DNA of 6,450 nucleotides from positions 1 to 6,450 of the forward strand of contig CACYDB010000054.1 in assembly GCA_902773035.1 (NCBI GenBank), in the 5' to 3' direction. The notes below the pieces were generated by a model. The model worked only from the letters and a program-made list of their open reading frames with translations. It was not told the DNA's origin and did not search any database. A program made the translations under genes and the position numbers. The DNA is from an uncultured Ruminococcus sp. Lineage in GTDB: Bacteria > Bacillota > Clostridia > Oscillospirales > Acutalibacteraceae. Shown here in pieces: positions 4,731 to 6,450 of this stretch. The stretch's first letter is position 1, and each line of letters opens with the position of its first letter.

Positions 4731-6450
4731 TTATTTGATTTTAATATTCAAAACCACGGTAACGCTCTTACCCTTGTAGCTGCTGTTGCCCTTTACATTC
4801 ACCTTGACCGTGACCTTGAAGCTGCCCTTGGGATATTTTCCCTTCTTAAAGGTAATAAAGCCGTTCTTGCCGACAGTAACCTTCTTGCGTATCTTAGCCG
4901 ACGTTCCCGATTTAACAAGCTTAAACGTCACCGCGCCCTTCGCCTTCTTAACTGTGATCATTTTAAGCTTCTGTTTTTTAGAGCCGAGCTTCTTCTTTTT
5001 AACAGTCTTTTTCTTAACGCTTACCTTGACGGGATTAGCCTTCTTCGCCTTTACGGTTGATGAGGGCTTCACGGTCGCGGGAGCCGTGGCAGGAGCCACA
5101 GTCGCCTCCTGAACGTCGGGCTGAGTCGGATTGATCTCAGACGGCTCGCTTCCCGCCTGCGTAGGCTGAGTCGGATTTTCTCCCGACTGAGTGGGAACCT
5201 CGCCTGATTGAGTAGGAACTTCGCCCGACTGAGTGGGAATCTCGCCTGACTGAGTAGGAACTTCGCCCGACTGAGTGGGCTGAGCCGTAGTCGCTTCCGT
5301 AGCCTCTGTCGGAACGGGCTTAATCTCCTGAGTGAACCTCGCGCCGTTATATTCATAATTATAATACGTAAACTCGTCTTTAACCTCCGTAAGCTCAGAC
5401 GCGTCAACGCTCTCGCTTTCAAAGAGATAAACAGCCTTGCCGTTTGAAGTCACCTTTTTATCCTCTGAATAGCTGTATACATCCTCGCCGTTGACAGCAT
5501 ATAACGTCGAACCGTCGGTATATGCTTCCGCGGATACCGCGTTAACATAGTAACAGCTCATCAGAACATATCCTGCAATGCTTGTTTCGCTCTCGATAAG
5601 GTGATATCCGCCCTCCTCAAACTCGGAGCTGTCCATATCTCCCATAGAGCTGACTATAAGATTACGTCCGCTGAGCTCGTCGTGAATACACTTCATCATA
5701 TCGTAATTTCTCACGGAATAGCTCGGTCTGCCGTATTCGTCCATATGAGTTGTCGTTGAAATCTGCGCGCAGTAAACGTGATCGGGGTCGTCGTCCTTAA
5801 CGACCTTATATCTGTAGCCTACGCCGCCTGTCCACTCACTGAGCGCCGCGCCCTTGACGGAACGCGCGGACTCGGTTGTAACAGAGCCCTTCTGATAAAC
5901 TCCCTCAACAGTCTCAGCCTTGTCGAAAGTAACCGCGGAAGCCTCGCCAAAAGTAGTTCCCGAAACTCTGAACGCGCTCACGCTGCCGTTAATGTCAAGC
6001 CCCGTGCCGTCGGCAAAATCAAGAGCCGAATCAAAGTAATCTTTGCCCAAAGGCTCAACGCTGATACCGTAATCCGCGCCGCTTACCGTAAGAGTACCGC
6101 TGCCCCTGACGTTAAGACTGCCGTCGTAAACCACAACCGACTTCAAGGCGCACGCGCCCTTGATCTCAAGGGTAAAATCGCTTCCCATATAGTAGGTTGT
6201 GAGAGTATAATCGTTTAATGAAGCGTTATTAAGAGTAAGGGTATTACTCTCCTCGTTATAGCTGACATTCGCCACAGCGCCGTTGTGAACGCCCGTAACG
6301 TCATAAATACTGAACTGCTCGTCGGCGTCAAGATAGATTGCCGCCGCGGCGCCTCTCTTTTCAGAGAGAACAGAGAGCTTCGCGTCACTGCTTGTATACT
6401 CGTAACAACTCGTCGTCACTGCCGTAAGGTTTTTGACATCAACATCCTCG
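4731..6450 (-). CDS. Probable secreted/surface protein with Lys-rich C-terminal domain (N-terminus beyond window)
   Basis: The frame is open to the window edge; 572 residues are visible and the start, with any signal peptide, lies beyond 6450. I do not recognise a named protein. Numbering from the first visible residue: about 40-190 is beta-rich with many short Asn/Gly/Ser/Thr strands (for example SNTLTLNNASLNDYTL at 68-83 and GSLNVRGSGTLTVSG at 110-124), suggesting a beta-helix or carbohydrate-binding type fold as in clostridial surface proteins. About 195-380 is acidic and tyrosine-rich without a known motif. A linker (380-469) is rich in Pro, Thr, Glu and Gln and holds five PTQSGE units (391-425). 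The tail (470-572) has 33 Lys, one Arg and no Asp or Glu, with alternating beta pattern like the Ig-like Lys-rich ends of Ruminococcus secreted proteins. There is no LPXTG sorting motif or C-terminal membrane helix, so anchoring, if any, is non-covalent, perhaps by the basic tail on anionic wall polymers (inference). A possible GTG at 6419 is not the real start, because the coding frame continues upstream. Confidence 0.85.
   Translation of the reverse strand, partial: EDVDVKNLTAVTTSCYEYTSSDAKLSVLSEKRGAAAAIYLDADEQFSIYDVTGVHNGAVANVSYNEESNTLTLNNASLNDYTLTTYYMGSDFTLEIKGACALKSVVVYDGSLNVRGSGTLTVSGADYGISVEPLGKDYFDSALDFADGTGLDINGSVSAFRVSGTTFGEASAVTFDKAETVEGVYQKGSVTTESARSVKGAALSEWTGGVGYRYKVVKDDDPDHVYCAQISTTTHMDEYGRPSYSVRNYDMMKCIHDELSGRNLIVSSMGDMDSSEFEEGGYHLIESETSIAGYVLMSCYYVNAVSAEAYTDGSTLYAVNGEDVYSYSEDKKVTSNGKAVYLFESESVDASELTEVKDEFTYYNYEYNGARFTQEIKPVPTEATEATTAQPTQSGEVPTQSGEIPTQSGEVPTQSGEVPTQSGENPTQPTQAGSEPSEINPTQPDVQEATVAPATAPATVKPSSTVKAKKANPVKVSVKKKTVKKKKLGSKKQKLKMITVKKAKGAVTFKLVKSGTSAKIRKKVTVGKNGFITFKKGKYPKGSFKVTVKVNVKGNSSYKGKSVTVVLNIKIK
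5175..5279 (-). repeat. Five 21-bp in-frame tandem repeats (PTQSGEV linker)
   Basis: Five consecutive 21-bp units encode PTQSGEV, PTQSGEI, PTQSGEV, PTQSGEV and PTQSGEN. Synonymous codons alternate: units 1, 3 and 5 use CCC and TCG with GAA, units 2 and 4 use CCT and TCA with GAG. The true duplicated unit therefore appears to be 42 bp (two heptapeptides). The array lies in the flexible linker between the acidic body and the basic tail, and its length probably varies between strains. Confidence 0.92.

Noticed and set aside
5069..5422. Minus-strand 117-codon alternative frame within the linker of the surface protein, rich in Arg/Leu
   Set aside because: It is the shifted reading of the 21-bp repeat and its flanks; the frame used here is continuous over 572 residues with sensible domains.

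Overview
This window reads as chromosomal DNA of an anaerobic Gram-positive bacterium of the class Clostridia, most likely near Ruminococcus/Oscillospiraceae. The grounds are AGGAGG-type ribosome binding sites, a near-consensus sigma-A promoter, a SEDS protein fused to an FHA domain beside a class B penicillin-binding protein, and a secreted protein with a Pro/Thr/Gln linker and a lysine-rich C-terminal domain of the kind I recall from Ruminococcus surface proteins. Placement is by style, not by a database match. All supported genes lie on the minus strand, so transcription runs from high to low coordinates.

Right to left: (1) 6450-4731 is the C-terminal 572 residues of a probable secreted or surface protein. 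It has an acidic beta-rich body, a linker with five 7-residue repeats, and a 103-residue tail with 33 lysines and no acidic residue. An intrinsic terminator follows at 4715-4676. (2) A strong promoter (4650-4622) starts a new transcription unit: an FHA-SEDS fusion protein (4548-2875), then a class B PBP of PbpA type (2692-1286), then the first half of secA (1226 to the window edge). No convincing terminator is visible inside this unit, so read-through into secA is possible.

The FHA-SEDS and PBP genes together look like a peptidoglycan synthase pair: SEDS glycan polymerase plus transpeptidase. The cytoplasmic FHA domain suggests control by threonine phosphorylation. The arrangement resembles the actinobacterial fha-pstP-rodA-pbpA-pknA/B locus, but with FHA and SEDS in one polypeptide. 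SecA is the general secretion motor; its link to the wall genes may be positional only.

The least ordinary non-coding stretch is the 182 bp between the FHA-SEDS and PBP genes. It holds a duplicated two-part repeat able to fold into an 8-bp hairpin. In one copy a 64-bp segment sits at the hairpin tip, and the only difference between the copies keeps the pairing (G-U versus G-C). A 7-bp tandem repeat next to it supplies the last codons and the stop of the FHA-SEDS gene. A second point is that the SEDS protein seems to lack the usual aspartate in its large extracellular loop. No gene-free stretch exceeds 300 bases.
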